Assembly: GCF_000425465.1 (NCBI RefSeq)
Contig: NZ_AUDM01000009.1
Span: 111,795 to 175,794, forward strand
Reading direction: 5' to 3'
DNA length: 64,000 bases
From: Flavobacterium filum DSM 17961
Lineage (GTDB): Bacteria; Bacteroidota; Bacteroidia; Flavobacteriales; Flavobacteriaceae
Shown here: in pieces, positions 42,757 to 51,455 of the stretch
Position numbering within the stretch: the stretch's first letter is position 1
Layout: each line of letters begins with the position of its first letter
Position numbers and translations under genes: made by a program
The notes under the pieces: model-generated
Seen by the model: the letters and a program-made list of their open reading frames with translations, nothing else
Databases searched by the model: none
Told to the model about the DNA's origin: nothing

Positions 42757-44055
42757 TTGAAATTTTTAAAAAATATAGTCGGTGCTGCTTGGTTCAAAAT
42801 ATCTTCATTGAACAGTTTTGCTATTTTTTTACGAATTGGATTCGGACTAGTCATTTCAAAAGTTTTAGCAATCTATGTTGGTCCGACCGGAATGGCATTG
42901 GTTGGAAATTTGCGTAATTTTCAAACCTCATTAGAAAGCTTTGCTACGCTTGGTTTTCAGAATGGCATAGTTAAATATACAGCACAATTTAAAGGGGATA
43001 CCCAGCAATTTAAGAAGTTAATTTCTACAGTTACCATAACCATTTTGACATCTATGTTGCTTTTTGGAATAGGACTGTTTGTTTTTAAAGAGGCAATTAC
43101 CTCCTATTTATTTAGTTCTGAAAATGATTTTGAAATAATCTTCAAAGCCATTATTTTTAGTTTACCATTCTATGGGTTTTCACTTTTCTTCACTTCTTTA
43201 ATCAACGGATTAGAAAAATATAAAAAAGTAGTTTACATCTCTATAATTGGAAACATAATTGGTTTTGTGTTCTCTTTGTTTTTAGTACTCAATTATAACA
43301 TTTTAGGAGCATTATTAGCGATGGTTTTAGCCCCAACAGCCAACTTTTTTGTTGCGACTTTTTTTGTCTGTAAAGAAATTAAGTTGTTTCAATTTATAAC
43401 ATTAAAATCTTTTGATAAGTTGATTTTAAAGAATTTATGTTCTTATTCGGCAATGGCACTTTTTTCGGCAATTGCAGGTCCGATGATATATATTTTTTTA
43501 CGAAACCATTTGATTGATACAGCGGGATTGGAGGAGGCAGGTTATTGGGAATCAATAACGAGAATATCAACTTATTATATGCTATTTGTTTCGTCTTTAA
43601 TGAGTATGTACTTTTTGCCACAATTGGCTATTTCAAGCGAGGTAGAAACCAAAACTATTTTTAGAAATTATTTCAAAACAATTGTACCTCTTTTTTTTGT
43701 TGGTATTGTTTTACTATATTTTTGTAGAAATTTTATTATTTCGATACTATTTACAAACGAATTTCAACCTGTTTCAGGATTGTTTTTATGGCAATTGCTA
43801 GGCGATTTTTTTAAAGTTTGTTCTTGGATTTTAGCATTAAATTTTTTAGCTAAAAGACAAACGTTAGCTTTTTTTGTCACGGAAATTTTTTCTTATTCTT
43901 TATTGATTTTAACAGGATATTTTATGATTAGTTATTTTAAAGCGAAAGGATCAGTATTGGCACATGCAATTACTTATTTTGGTTATTTTATTTTATTGCT
44001 GATAGTTATTAGAAAAAAATATAAAAATAACACTACAAAATTAACATTAAATTAA
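42757..44055 (+). CDS. O-antigen/polysaccharide flippase (Wzx-like)
   Basis: The 432-aa polytopic membrane protein has about 12 helices. FLRIGFGLVISKVLAIYVGPTGMALVGNLRNFQTSLESFATLGFQNGIVKY near the N-terminus is the signature of the O-antigen translocase group of the MOP superfamily. It should flip an undecaprenyl-linked glycan across the inner membrane. The start is a TTG directly after the stop codon of the aminotransferase gene (no gap); no ATG fits the N-terminal motif. This makes the transcript FemAB-like/DegT/flippase a tight unit. Confidence 0.9.
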   Translation: MKFLKNIVGAAWFKISSLNSFAIFLRIGFGLVISKVLAIYVGPTGMALVGNLRNFQTSLESFATLGFQNGIVKYTAQFKGDTQQFKKLISTVTITILTSMLLFGIGLFVFKEAITSYLFSSENDFEIIFKAIIFSLPFYGFSLFFTSLINGLEKYKKVVYISIIGNIIGFVFSLFLVLNYNILGALLAMVLAPTANFFVATFFVCKEIKLFQFITLKSFDKLILKNLCSYSAMALFSAIAGPMIYIFLRNHLIDTAGLEEAGYWESITRISTYYMLFVSSLMSMYFLPQLAISSEVETKTIFRNYFKTIVPLFFVGIVLLYFCRNFIISILFTNEFQPVSGLFLWQLLGDFFKVCSWILALNFLAKRQTLAFFVTEIFSYSLLILTGYFMISYFKAKGSVLAHAITYFGYFILLLIVIRKKYKNNTTKLTLN

Positions 44056-44113
44056 CGTATTTAAGATTTTTTTTAGATAATTTTAAAGAATTAACTTAAA
44101 TATCTTTATAATT

Positions 44114-45007
44114 ATGAAAAAAATATTTTTTTATCTGACTCTTTGTTATTCGACATTAATCTTTGCACAAGAATGGAGTCCATCAACTGCTACTGTTAAT
44201 ACTAATATCTTCAGAAATGCTTCTGTTGGGATTGGTTATACAACAGCACCAACTTTTGGAACAAACAAGCTCCTCGTAAACGGTAATGCTTTTGTTTCAG
44301 GTAAATTAGGTGTTGGTATCTCAAATCCTACAGGTATTATTGAATCAAGAGGAGGACTTCCAAATGGTACTTCATTTTCAAGTATTGACCAAAGGAATGA
44401 GCAATCTATAGTTCTAAACATTGGCTCCTTAGTAGGTAGTTCTACAAAGTTTAGAAATATCAAATTTTTTGATTTTCCACAATCAAATTTTGATGCATTA
44501 TCAACTGTTTATTTCGGAATTGAAGATAGAAATGACTTTGGAAGGTTTAGGGTTATTGCTCAAACTGGAGGAAGTTCTCAACTACTGGTTTTTGATAAAA
44601 CACAATCTCCTTCATTTCATTTGACAGATGATGGCAACAATAAAACAACTTTAATATTGCCTAAAGCTGATTCTTATATTGGTATTGGTACTAACAGTTT
44701 CATAGATGATTTGGATTTGTATAGATTGTCAGTTAATGGGGCAATTAGAGCACATAGAGTTAAAGTTTATACAGATTGGGCAGATTATGTTTTTGAAAAA
44801 GACTATAATTTACCAACTTTAGAAGAAGTTGAAAATCATATAAAAGAAAATGGGCATTTATTAGATATACCTTCTGCATGTGAAGTTGAAGAAAGAGGTA
44901 TTGATCTTGGAGAAATGAATAAATTATTACTTCAAAAGATAGAAGAATTAACTTTATATGTAATAGAGTTAAATAAAGAGGTAAAGGCACTTAAACAAAA
45001 AGAATAA
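44114..45007 (+). CDS. Secreted protein with conserved C-terminal EVENHIKENGHL domain
   Basis: The 297-aa protein has a signal peptide (MKKIFFYLTLCYSTLIFAQ). N-terminal phage tail-like repeats (VGIGYTTAPTFGTNKLLVNGNAFVSGKLGVGISNP) follow. A C-terminal module starts at about residue 205: AIRAHRVKVYTDWADYVFEKDYNLPTLEEVENHIKENGHLLDIPSACEVEERGIDLGEMNKLLLQKIEELTLYVIELNKEV, ending in a coiled coil. This module is widespread in Bacteroidota surface proteins and resembles tail-fibre/endosialidase-type assembly domains. It has no T9SS tail. It precedes the S8 protease gene by 2 bp. Promoter near-match TATCTTTA lies about 8 bp upstream of the ATG. Confidence 0.8.
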   Translation: MKKIFFYLTLCYSTLIFAQEWSPSTATVNTNIFRNASVGIGYTTAPTFGTNKLLVNGNAFVSGKLGVGISNPTGIIESRGGLPNGTSFSSIDQRNEQSIVLNIGSLVGSSTKFRNIKFFDFPQSNFDALSTVYFGIEDRNDFGRFRVIAQTGGSSQLLVFDKTQSPSFHLTDDGNNKTTLILPKADSYIGIGTNSFIDDLDLYRLSVNGAIRAHRVKVYTDWADYVFEKDYNLPTLEEVENHIKENGHLLDIPSACEVEERGIDLGEMNKLLLQKIEELTLYVIELNKEVKALKQKE

Positions 45008-45009
45008 TT

Positions 45010-46821
45010 ATGAAAAAAATATATATATTCTATTTATTTCTTAGTTGTTGTTTTGGTTATTCCCAAAAGGGTAAACCAGAGCCTATAATTGAGAAGTACT
45101 ATTTTGAAGTAAAAAATTTGCAATTTTTACCTAAAAAGATTGTTGTAAATCATAATGTTAAATTAGTTGTATCTGATCCAGCTCTTGAAACAGTTTTTTC
45201 TAGTTTCTTAATTAAGGATTTTAGTCTAGCTTTTCCTGGAACAAAGAGAGAATTATTACTAAGAACTTACATTATTGAATGTGAAGAAGGTCTTTTCGAA
45301 ATTTTAAATAGAGATTATTCAAGTTTATATAATTTAGTAAAAGTTCCAGAAGTTTTTCCGTTAATTTTACCTAATGATGACTATTTTGATGGAGGTAATG
45401 GGCAACCAGAACTACTTTTTATAAATGCTGATCTTGCATGGGATTTAACAACTGGAGACGGTGTTATTATTGGTATTGCAGAAAACGTTAATACTTATCA
45501 AGAGGACCTCGTTGGTTTAAGTGAAAATATTAATAACTTTAATCCTAATCCAAATTCAGTAGGTCATGGAACCCAAGTAGCTCTTATTGCAGGAGCAAAT
45601 ACTAACAATAATATAGGAATGGCATCAGTTGGATATAAATCTTATCTAAAATGTGGCTCTGGTTATGGGCAATTAATTCCATTGGCACAAAGTGGAGCTA
45701 GAGTAATAAATATGAGTTGGGGTTCATGTCAAGTGAATCCAGTAATATATGAAAATGTTCTGATAGATGAGGTCTGGGAAGACTATAATGTTGTGCTTGT
45801 GGCTGCAGCAGGAAATGGATCCTTTTCATGTCCTTCTGGGCCACAATATAATCATTTCCCGGCTTCATTCAATAATGTCATATCGGTTACAAATGTAGGT
45901 CATCAATATGAAATTGGCAATCAAAATTTTGATCAAAATTTTTGGAAAAATATTTTTTTAAGAACTGACCCACCTTATTACGCAACCTATAATGTTAATG
46001 TGGACTTAAGTGCTCCTGGTAGAAACATTTTGACAGCAAGTAGCAATAATCCAAATGTTTACTCTTATGGTGGAGGAACTTCTTATTCTGCTCCTATTGT
46101 ATCAGGTACTGTCGCATTAATGTTTTCAGTAAATCCTTGTTTATTTCCAAATGAAATAGAAAGTATTTTGAAATTAACAACTTTTAAAAATGATACATTA
46201 GCCTTGAATATGCCATACAATGGTTTAATTGGAGCAGGTGTACTAGATACTTATAAAGCCGTTAAGATGGCTAAAGACATGAAAATTGTTAATGGTATCG
46301 TTGAAATTAGTGATAGAATAATTGATAGATGGAATTTCGTTTTAAAAACTAATCCCTATAATATTGTATTAGTAAACAATTATGTTACAAATAATGCAAC
46401 AATAGATTTTTCAGCTAAAGATAGTATTGTAATAGAAAGTGGAGATTATTTTCCTACAACTAATGATGGCTTTGTTAATTTGACAATTGATCAACTATAT
46501 GATGAATGTAATGTGCCATATAATGAGAATGTAAGTGGAAGATTTTCTGAAAATGAAAGCAAAGAGCTTGCTTATGAAAAGAGTATTGGTTTAACTCTTT
46601 ATCCAAATCCTAATGAAGGAGATTTTAAATTAGTTTTTAACGAAAAAATATTAGAAGAAATTGAAGTTAATATCTTTGATGTATTTGGTAAATTAGTATT
46701 TAGTTTAAATTCAAAAGAAACTGAAATTAATTTTAAACTGAATAATTTAAATAGTGGAGTCTATTTTGTAAAAGTAATTTCATCTGAAATTAATGAATCA
46801 ATAAAATTTATAAAAAAATAG
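45010..46821 (+). CDS. S8 family (subtilisin-like) serine protease with T9SS type A tail, catalytic Asp position is Glu
   Basis: The 603-aa secreted peptidase has a signal peptide (about 1-19), a propeptide-like region (about 20-135), an S8 domain (about 140-425) and a C-terminal T9SS type A sorting domain (about 530-603, LTLYPNPNEGDFKLVF, FDVFGKLVF, LNSGVYFVKVI). The active-site His is in SVGHGTQVALIAG (H186), the oxyanion Asn in AAAGNGS (N269), and the nucleophile Ser in GGTSYSAP (S358). At the Asp position, where the consensus is V-A-V-x-D-T-G, this protein has IGIAENVN with Glu158. It may be impaired or use Glu. It sits between a flippase and glycosyltransferases. Confidence 0.88.
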   Translation: MKKIYIFYLFLSCCFGYSQKGKPEPIIEKYYFEVKNLQFLPKKIVVNHNVKLVVSDPALETVFSSFLIKDFSLAFPGTKRELLLRTYIIECEEGLFEILNRDYSSLYNLVKVPEVFPLILPNDDYFDGGNGQPELLFINADLAWDLTTGDGVIIGIAENVNTYQEDLVGLSENINNFNPNPNSVGHGTQVALIAGANTNNNIGMASVGYKSYLKCGSGYGQLIPLAQSGARVINMSWGSCQVNPVIYENVLIDEVWEDYNVVLVAAAGNGSFSCPSGPQYNHFPASFNNVISVTNVGHQYEIGNQNFDQNFWKNIFLRTDPPYYATYNVNVDLSAPGRNILTASSNNPNVYSYGGGTSYSAPIVSGTVALMFSVNPCLFPNEIESILKLTTFKNDTLALNMPYNGLIGAGVLDTYKAVKMAKDMKIVNGIVEISDRIIDRWNFVLKTNPYNIVLVNNYVTNNATIDFSAKDSIVIESGDYFPTTNDGFVNLTIDQLYDECNVPYNENVSGRFSENESKELAYEKSIGLTLYPNPNEGDFKLVFNEKILEEIEVNIFDVFGKLVFSLNSKETEINFKLNNLNSGVYFVKVISSEINESIKFIKK

Positions 46822-46833
46822 GTTAAGTTTTTG

Positions 46834-46862
46834 AAGAGGGCTGAAAAGCCCTCTTTATTTAT
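46834..46862. terminator. Bidirectional terminator between S8 protease and glycosyltransferase genes
   Basis: A 9-bp stem AAGAGGGCT / AGCCCTCTT with a GAAA tetraloop is flanked by T-rich sequence. It overlaps the stop codon of the convergent gene at 46855. Confidence 0.8.
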
Positions 46863-47991
46863 TCCAAACCTCTAAATACCGTTCAGCAATCCTAACATAA
46901 TCATGCTCTTTTTCAATAAAATCTCTTGCATTTTTACCTATTGTGATAATTTCTTCCGGATTTTCGATTAGATAAGAAAGTTGGGCAACTAGTTCATCCA
47001 CATCCGGATTGGCATGAATTGCTACTAGACTCGTAAGTTGATAATGGGTACTAAAGGTTTCATCTGCACCGGTAAATACTACTTTTCCTTTGGCCATAGC
47101 TTCCAATGCATTATACCCTTGATCTTGAGCAAACACTTGGTCTAAAAGAATGTGAGCTTTATCGTAGAGCTGAATGTATTCTTGATACGGAATATTTTCT
47201 GTACTAATGATTTCCACTCGCTCACCATATTTTTGATGAATTTGAGCTAAAGCTTGCTCAAAATAAACAATTCCTTTTTTGACATAATTATGCCGATTGA
47301 TGCCCAAGAAAATAACAATCTTGTCCTTTATTTCAGTGGGAATAAAATCAATTTTAGAGACATTAATTGGATTGGGAATTAATCCTAAAAACTGCTTTTT
47401 TCCTTGTAACGGAATAGCATAATCAAAATCAGTTGCTATGACTCCAACTATATTGTCATACAAAAAACGATGCAAGCGTAAATGATTTTTTGAAACATAT
47501 CGCAATATATACGGATATTCCTGACTGACTTTTGGATTTTCTAAATAAGGAGTTAATAACGAATGTTTAAATTTTTTATCGAGCATATGTTGAACACAAA
47601 CGGCATCGGCTCCCGATGATAACAAAAAAAGTTTTTTGTTTTGCGTCATCAACTTTCGTAAAAGATATATTTCAAAAGAAGCTAATGTATTAATGGAAGC
47701 TTCGTTTATGAGTTGTACCACATCAAAATGTTTGAGTTTGGGCAACAAAAAATAAAACCGAATACCCCGTTCAATAGAAGCAATATCAATCTTAAAGAAT
47801 TTGTGCAAAGCTCTTCTCGGATAGAACAAAAGTTTCGATTTACTCCATTTTGCATCATAGGATAAATCATTCGGATATTTTTTAAAATCATCGCCATCGC
47901 TCACTAAAGTAACCTCATGACCAAGAGCCAGAAGTCCTTCTTTTAAGGAATTATGCAAGCGGCTATATTCTCCGAGTAATAAGATTCGCAT
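46855..47991 (-). CDS. Glycosyltransferase, GT-B fold (family 1/4-like)
   Basis: The 378-aa protein begins MRILLLGEYSRLHNSLKEGLLALGHEVTLVSDGDDF. The C-terminal donor-binding half contains IVIFLGINRHNYVKKGIVYFEQAL, DKAHILLDQVFAQDQGYNALEAMAKGKVVFTGADETF and an E-rich EKEHDYVRIAERYLEVW tail. It should transfer a sugar in the cytoplasm during assembly of the surface glycan. It is read in the opposite direction to its neighbours. Its ATG overlaps the ATG of the divergent next gene in the palindrome CATG, so its promoter must lie inside the neighbour gene. Confidence 0.85.
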   Translation of the reverse strand: MRILLLGEYSRLHNSLKEGLLALGHEVTLVSDGDDFKKYPNDLSYDAKWSKSKLLFYPRRALHKFFKIDIASIERGIRFYFLLPKLKHFDVVQLINEASINTLASFEIYLLRKLMTQNKKLFLLSSGADAVCVQHMLDKKFKHSLLTPYLENPKVSQEYPYILRYVSKNHLRLHRFLYDNIVGVIATDFDYAIPLQGKKQFLGLIPNPINVSKIDFIPTEIKDKIVIFLGINRHNYVKKGIVYFEQALAQIHQKYGERVEIISTENIPYQEYIQLYDKAHILLDQVFAQDQGYNALEAMAKGKVVFTGADETFSTHYQLTSLVAIHANPDVDELVAQLSYLIENPEEIITIGKNARDFIEKEHDYVRIAERYLEVWNK

Positions 47992-49111
47992 GAATCAGTT
48001 ATATTTGTATGAATTTAAACAAAAACGATTGCAAGATAAGAAAATAAAAATTGGATTGTTAGGAACTTGTTTGGCCCATGGCGGAGCAAACAAAATGCAA
48101 GCTTTATATTCCATCGCGTTTGAAAATGCGGGTTATGAGGTGCATCATATCCTGGTTAATCCGGAAATTGAATTTGATTATCGTGGAAAAGTAATGCATT
48201 TAAGTCCTTTTAAAAATGGAATGTTCAATCGTTTGAAAAGGTTTTTGGTCTTACGAAAATTTATCCAAACAGAACAATTGGATTATCTTATTGATTTTAG
48301 AAGTAGAACGAAACCTATTATGGAGTTATTATTGACTAAATTCGTTTTTACTTGTCCGTACATTCCAACCGTTCATAGTTATGAATTGGATTTTTACTTC
48401 CCTAAAAGCAAATGGATTAGTAAATTAATCTATCAAAAAGCATTTAAAATTATAGCAATTTCAAAAACCATTGAAAAGAAAATAATCGATTTGTATGGTT
48501 TTTCAAACGTTACAACCATTTACAATCCAATTGATTATGCCGCTATTCAACAATTGGCTGAAAAACCAATTTTGTTAAATTTTCCTTTTATCTTGGCAGC
48601 TGGAAGAATGGATGAGGACAACATCAAACAATTTGATAAATTAATTGAAACTTATGCACAATCTGATTTGGCTACATCGGCTTATCATTTGGTTTTTTTG
48701 GGAGATGGAGTTTTACGTCCTCAATTTGAACATTTAGTTGAGCGATTACAATTGAAAGAAAAAATTCATTTTTACGGATTTCAATCGAATCCATATCCGT
48801 TTATGAAAAAAGCACATTTTTTGGTTTTGTGTAGTAAGAATGAAGGTTATCCAACGGTTTTAACTGAATCTTTAGCATGCGAAACTCCAGTTATTTCATT
48901 TGATTGTGCCTCCGGACCAAATGAAATAATTAAACCCAATGAAAATGGTTTGTTGGTTGAAAATCAAAATTTTGATGCCCTGAAAATTGTTATGGAGCGA
49001 ATGATTTCGTATAAAGAATTATATTCAAACTGTAAAAAAAATGCTCAAAATCAAAAAGATTTGCATTCCTTTGAACAGTTTATAAAAGATTGGAAAACAA
49101 TTTTAACTTAA
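47990..49111 (+). CDS. Glycosyltransferase, GT-B fold (family 4-like)
   Basis: The 373-aa protein has KIKIGLLGTCLAHGGANKMQALYSIAF as its N-terminal Rossmann block, IPTVHSYEL, and the C-terminal donor site FILAAGRMDEDNIKQFDKLIE, FYGFQSNPYPFMKKAHFLVLCSKNEGYPTVLTESLACETPVISFDCASGPNEII. This matches GT4-type transferases in glycan clusters. The listed start is the ATG at 47990, which overlaps the divergent gene's ATG. A TTG at 48029 is a strong alternative: the family motif starts three residues after it, and a TATATTTG box sits at 48000-48007. The 13 extra residues look non-conserved. Start uncertain. Confidence 0.88.
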   Translation: MNQLYLYEFKQKRLQDKKIKIGLLGTCLAHGGANKMQALYSIAFENAGYEVHHILVNPEIEFDYRGKVMHLSPFKNGMFNRLKRFLVLRKFIQTEQLDYLIDFRSRTKPIMELLLTKFVFTCPYIPTVHSYELDFYFPKSKWISKLIYQKAFKIIAISKTIEKKIIDLYGFSNVTTIYNPIDYAAIQQLAEKPILLNFPFILAAGRMDEDNIKQFDKLIETYAQSDLATSAYHLVFLGDGVLRPQFEHLVERLQLKEKIHFYGFQSNPYPFMKKAHFLVLCSKNEGYPTVLTESLACETPVISFDCASGPNEIIKPNENGLLVENQNFDALKIVMERMISYKELYSNCKKNAQNQKDLHSFEQFIKDWKTILT

Positions 49112-49118
49112 CCTAAAG

Positions 49119-49508
49119 ATGAACATTAAACGCATTCCAATTCCAAAAATTGAAGACCCGAGAGGAAATTTATCGGTGATTGAAAAAGAAGTAGTTCCTT
49201 TTGAAATTAAGAGGGTTTACTATCTTTATGATGTTCCTGCTGGAGCAGAACGAGGTGGACATGCTCATATAAAATTGCAACAATTTTTAATTGCTTTAAG
49301 CGGCAGTTTTGATGTTATTTTAAATGACGGAAAAACAGAAAAAACAGTTACATTAAATAAACCGTTTGAAGGTTTATTGATTAACGAAGGCATATGGCGG
49401 GAATTAAAAAACTTTTCTTCGGGTTCAGTATGTTTAGTAGTGGCTTCTGATGTATTTGAAGAGAAAGATTACATTCGGGATTTTAATGATTTTTGCAATT
49501 CAAAATAA
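49119..49508 (+). CDS. FdtA/QdtA-like dTDP-4-keto-6-deoxyglucose 3,4-ketoisomerase (cupin)
   Basis: The 129-aa cupin has IPIPKIEDPRGNLSVIE, VPFEIKRVYYLYDVPAG, the metal/active-site block ERGGHAHIKLQQFLIALSGSFDVILNDG, and NEGIWRELKNFSSGSVCLVVASDVFEEKDYIRDF. These match the WxcM/FdtA family that isomerises dTDP-4-keto-6-deoxyglucose to the 3-keto sugar. The product feeds the DegT aminotransferase at 41656. The pair implies a 3-amino-3,6-dideoxyhexose (Fuc3N or Qui3N type) in the surface glycan. No rmlA/rmlB gene is in the window. Confidence 0.9.
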   Translation: MNIKRIPIPKIEDPRGNLSVIEKEVVPFEIKRVYYLYDVPAGAERGGHAHIKLQQFLIALSGSFDVILNDGKTEKTVTLNKPFEGLLINEGIWRELKNFSSGSVCLVVASDVFEEKDYIRDFNDFCNSK

Positions 49509-49513
49509 CCGAA

Positions 49514-50503
49514 ATGGAAAATGAAACCTCTTTAGTTTCTGTGGGAGACTTCCTTGATGTTTACTATAAAGTGAAACAAAAAGGATTTCTGCAATTGGCT
49601 TCTCTTTTCAATTTAACTAAAAACAAACGGGTTTCAGCAAAGTGGAATCAGTACCAATCTTCCTCCGATTTTTGGATTATTCCGGCATTACAACAGTATT
49701 GGAATAACTTAATTTCAGGCAATCCGGAAGTGAGTTATGAATCATACGTTATTCAAAAATATTTGCATAACAAAACCAATTTATCCCTATTATCCATTGG
49801 TTGTGGAGAAGGAAGACACGAACGCAAATTTGCCGTTTCCGGACTATTTTCAAAAGTAATCGGGGTAGATATTTCTAACGAAAGAATTGAAAGAGCCACA
49901 CAAACTGCATTAGAAAACAACCTGAATATTGAGTATGTAGCCGGTGATTTTCACCAAATGATTGTTGAAAAGGAATCATTTGACGTTATTTTATTCGATT
50001 CGAGTTTACATCATTTCAATGACATCAATGGGTTTTTAAAAAAAGAAATTTTCCCTCTATTAAAAACAGAAGGAATTTTAGTAGCGAATGAATTTTGTGG
50101 CCCAAATCGCTTGCAATGGAAAAAAGAGCAACTTGATTTTGCGAACGAATTGCTAAAAGAACTCCCCAAAAAATATAAAACACGCATCGATGGCAAATCC
50201 GTTAAACGTAAAGTATATCGCCCGGGATTAATTCGGATGTTATTGGTCGATCCTTCTGAAGCTCCTGATTCTGCTCATTTAAAAAAAGCTTTGCAAGCCA
50301 ATTTTAAAGTCTTGGAAGAAAAAAATATGGGTTGGAATATTTTACATATCCTTTTGAAAGGAATCGCTCATAATTTTTTAAATAATGACGAAGAGACAAA
50401 TCAATTACTTGCTTATTTAATTAAAAAGGAAGAAGAGTTTATTGAAAGAGTAGGTGATGCCGATAGTATTTTTGGTGTTTACAAAAAATCAAGACTTGAA
50501 TAA
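49514..50503 (+). CDS. Class I SAM-dependent methyltransferase
   Basis: The 329-aa methyltransferase has the SAM-binding motif I LLSIGCGEGRHERKFA at about residues 91-106, the acidic residue in VIGVDISNERIERA, and DVILFDSSLHHFND as motif IV. The remaining 150 residues are a long C-terminal extension, probably substrate-recognising. Within the cluster it probably methylates a sugar or lipid-linked glycan. I chose ATG 49514, since the upstream in-frame TTG (49493) lies inside the FdtA-like gene. It ends in a 15-bp antisense overlap with the following gene. Confidence 0.85.
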   Translation: MENETSLVSVGDFLDVYYKVKQKGFLQLASLFNLTKNKRVSAKWNQYQSSSDFWIIPALQQYWNNLISGNPEVSYESYVIQKYLHNKTNLSLLSIGCGEGRHERKFAVSGLFSKVIGVDISNERIERATQTALENNLNIEYVAGDFHQMIVEKESFDVILFDSSLHHFNDINGFLKKEIFPLLKTEGILVANEFCGPNRLQWKKEQLDFANELLKELPKKYKTRIDGKSVKRKVYRPGLIRMLLVDPSEAPDSAHLKKALQANFKVLEEKNMGWNILHILLKGIAHNFLNNDEETNQLLAYLIKKEEEFIERVGDADSIFGVYKKSRLE

Positions 50504-51451
50504 GCGGGTGTAAAAATTGAAATACATTTTGTTGGAGTTCAATAAACGTCCAAATACGAAAAGTCTTTTCAATATAAAAGTGGGCAACTTCAACAATATT
50601 CTACTTTTCATAGGGCAGTTTTCCATCGCAATGGCGGAATAATAAAAAGCAAAGTTTTTTTCATCACCTGCTAGTTTATGTTTTAAGGCATAAACAACCC
50701 GGTACAAATCTAAAAATTTCTTAAGGGAAGGATTTACTTTTTCTTGCTGATAAAACTTATCTAAACGGGTAAAGTTTCGTTTGGTGGTAGCACTGAAACT
50801 TATTTTGTTTTGAGCCGTCATATTATACCGGGCAGAAATTTCAGTAGAAAAAGCCACCGGAAAATCTATAGCTATTCGAATCCATAAATCAGTGTCTTCT
50901 CCTGCACCAAGGGTAATTGTTTCATCAAAATTACCAATTTTATCAAAAATAACTTTTGGGACAGCTACCGCACTAGTCCAGGCCAATCGATAGGTCATAC
51001 TTGATTTAAAAAAATCTTTTACTATTCCTCTCCAATTTTCAGTCGGAATGTCATCAAAAACAGGTTGAATGATTTTTTTATCCGAATAATAAAATTGGTA
51101 ATTAGTGGCTAATAATCCGGCTTCAGGAAAATTTTGGTATAATTGAAATACGGATTGTAAATGATTCGGAAACCAATAATCATCTGCATCCAAAAAAGCA
51201 ACTAACTTTCCTTTTGATTCACTAATTCCTAAATTTCTTGCTTGTGAAACGCCTCTGTTTTCTGTAGAAATTAAGCGTAATCGTTCATCAGAAAAACGTT
51301 TTACTTTTTCTTCACTTTTATCAGTTGAACCATCATTGATAACAAGTACTTCATAATCCGTAAACGATTGTTGAAAAACACTTTTTAAGGTTTTTTCAAT
51401 CGCTTTTTCTTTGTTATAAAGCGGAATGATGATGGAATAAAAAGGTTGCAT
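50489..51451 (-). CDS. Glycosyltransferase family 2
   Basis: The 320-aa GT-A transferase has FYSIIIPLYNKEKAIEKTLKSVFQQSFTDYEVLVINDGSTDKSEE and the metal-binding D-x-D in LVAFLDADDYWFPNHL. The acceptor-side TLGAGEDTDLWIRIAIDFPVAF block has the ED motif. It probably transfers a sugar to a lipid-linked intermediate. It is the third gene of a compact run of three GT2 genes on the minus strand, 4 bp after the previous one. Its end overlaps the methyltransferase gene by 15 bp. Confidence 0.93.
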   Translation of the reverse strand: MQPFYSIIIPLYNKEKAIEKTLKSVFQQSFTDYEVLVINDGSTDKSEEKVKRFSDERLRLISTENRGVSQARNLGISESKGKLVAFLDADDYWFPNHLQSVFQLYQNFPEAGLLATNYQFYYSDKKIIQPVFDDIPTENWRGIVKDFFKSSMTYRLAWTSAVAVPKVIFDKIGNFDETITLGAGEDTDLWIRIAIDFPVAFSTEISARYNMTAQNKISFSATTKRNFTRLDKFYQQEKVNPSLKKFLDLYRVVYALKHKLAGDEKNFAFYYSAIAMENCPMKSRILLKLPTFILKRLFVFGRLLNSNKMYFNFYTRLFKS

Positions 51452-51455
51452 TTAT

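Noticed and set aside
44114..46821. Mobile cargo insertion in the polysaccharide cluster
   Set aside because: The two genes interrupt the cluster, but I found no terminal repeats, transposase or target-site duplication to support mobility.
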